Of a stretch of DNA of 14,109 nucleotides, positions 13,273 to 14,109 are shown piece after piece (position 1 is the stretch's first letter; each line of letters opens with the position of its first letter). The position numbers and the translations under genes were made by a program. Under the pieces are notes generated by a model. That model worked only from the letters and a program-made list of their open reading frames with translations. It was not told the origin of the DNA and did not search any database. This stretch comes from an uncultured Pedobacter sp. (GTDB lineage Bacteria; Bacteroidota; Bacteroidia; Sphingobacteriales; Sphingobacteriaceae). The stretch lies in assembly GCF_946479715.1 (NCBI RefSeq), contig NZ_CAMLHF010000152.1, positions 1 through 14,109 on the forward strand, read 5' to 3'.

Positions 13273-14109
13273 ATGAATATAAAATCTATAATTTTTACAC
13301 TTGTCTGTGCGTTAGCAGTTGCCAATGCATCGGCACAACGGGTTGTTGGGGATGTACTTCCTGATGAAAAAATAATCGCAGCATTAGAAAAACTTCCAAT
13401 GGCAAATGAAAAGGACACGATAGTTACAAAATTAATTGTTTCTAGTATTGATAGCACTGTACATCTTAGTTCTTTCAAAAAAGGCAGAACACTTGTGACT
13501 GCACAAGGGTTTGGAGGAAAAGAATTTGTAGAAATCCAAACTGTGATTGGTTTTACACCCAGTCAGAAAAAGGTTCTTGATTGGATCGAAGGCATGAGGC
13601 AGAAAGCAAATTTTCTTTGCAAAGTTGAATTTGACGATATAATAATCCCAAATCAAAAACGAATTGCGTACTCCTGGGGTTCTAAGGAATATGTCTCCCG
13701 TGCAGTGCCGCCTGGAGAGGGTGATAACTGCACTTACAAGATATATGGGCTAGATTGTTCAGGTTTCATATATCAACTTTTAAAACTTAATGGTATACAT
13801 ATACCAGCAAAAAAGGCATATGCAGAGCAGGAAAGAAAACCTGATTTTTTAAAACGATACCTTAAAGAAGGTTTTTTTGGAGACATTGCATTCGATGTCG
13901 TGGATAAAGGAAAGCTGGAGTTCAAAGATATGCAATCAGGCGACATTATCTATTTTAAAAATAGCGCAGGGAGAGCCACTCACATTGCTATCATATTTGT
14001 AACTGATGATGGCACAATATCACTTTATCAAAGTCTGGGAAGCCCAAATAGGAGTAAAACGAAATTTAGTAATTGTGACAGGAATTTGGATATGAACCAT
14101 GGGGTTTAC
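13273..14109 (+). CDS. NlpC/P60 (C40) family cysteine peptidase, secreted; 3' end beyond the window
   Basis: The frame is open from ATG 13273 to the last base (279 codons, no stop). A signal peptide (1-22) ends in ASAQ before RVV. Residues about 23-120 form an N-terminal region of no recognised family. The NlpC/P60 domain follows: IAYSWGS (131-137) matches the usual Y-x-W-G entry, YGLDCSGFI carries the nucleophile Cys162, MQSGDIIYF (220-228) is the typical 'pGDlv.f' strand, and ATHIAIIF carries His237. Gln253 in LYQSLG is a candidate third residue. Such enzymes cut the peptide stems of peptidoglycan, so a periplasmic or surface wall hydrolase is expected. An ATG at 13268 meets a stop after one codon. 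The gene lies 120 bases after the 860-residue gene, past a terminator, so separate transcription is likely. The C-terminus is unseen. Confidence 0.88.
   Translation, partial: MNIKSIIFTLVCALAVANASAQRVVGDVLPDEKIIAALEKLPMANEKDTIVTKLIVSSIDSTVHLSSFKKGRTLVTAQGFGGKEFVEIQTVIGFTPSQKKVLDWIEGMRQKANFLCKVEFDDIIIPNQKRIAYSWGSKEYVSRAVPPGEGDNCTYKIYGLDCSGFIYQLLKLNGIHIPAKKAYAEQERKPDFLKRYLKEGFFGDIAFDVVDKGKLEFKDMQSGDIIYFKNSAGRATHIAIIFVTDDGTISLYQSLGSPNRSKTKFSNCDRNLDMNHGVY

Noticed and set aside
13251..13656. Leftward frames of about 75 codons under the NlpC/P60 gene
   Set aside because: They are antisense to the signal peptide and N-terminal region of a well-supported peptidase.

Overview
The window looks like chromosomal DNA from a Bacteroidota bacterium, most likely a Sphingobacteriaceae member of the Pedobacter/Mucilaginibacter type. 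The DNA is AT-rich. Starts are preceded by A-rich stretches rather than clear Shine-Dalgarno sites. Secreted proteins have signal peptides ending in Ala-Gln or Gly-Gln, one lipoprotein has the Bacteroidota-style 'CKK' after its lipobox, and a promoter fits TTTG-N18-(T/A)AnnTTTG. The genus is inferred from protein style, not from a marker gene.

Left part (1-5429). A leader rich in short inverted and direct repeats precedes a HAMP-type sensor histidine kinase (275-1624). The kinase converges with zero spacing on a leftward run of five genes: a DegT-type PLP enzyme (1625-2788), a small three-helix membrane protein (2817-3338), a short-chain dehydrogenase (3446-4183), a Crp/Fnr-family regulator (4303-4881) and a DinB/YfiT-like four-helix-bundle protein (4947-5429). 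Hairpins lie after the dehydrogenase, the Crp and the DinB genes, so this is probably several transcription units rather than one operon.

Middle part (5540-9745). A secreted beta-barrel-like protein (5540-6487) converges, with one base between stops, on a tight leftward three-gene unit (9396 to 6489). That unit encodes an inner-membrane protein with a periplasmic carboxypeptidase-regulatory-like domain, a secreted protein with the same kind of domain plus a long helical region, and an IPT/TIG-domain lipoprotein. Its upstream region is a 349-bp AT-rich divergent spacer with a near-perfect 22-bp palindrome.

Right part (9746-14109). A PAS-like/LuxR regulator is followed by an 860-residue secreted, mostly helical protein of unknown family with a beta-rich C-terminus. 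Next is an NlpC/P60 (C40) cysteine peptidase whose 3' end lies beyond the window. Two terminator hairpins, 25/27 identical, sit on either side of the 860-residue gene.

The best candidate for an undescribed system is the 6489-14109 block: envelope and secreted proteins predicted for the inner membrane, periplasm and outer membrane, arranged around one LuxR-type regulator and ending in a probable cell-wall hydrolase. That these genes work together is inference from proximity and shared localisation.
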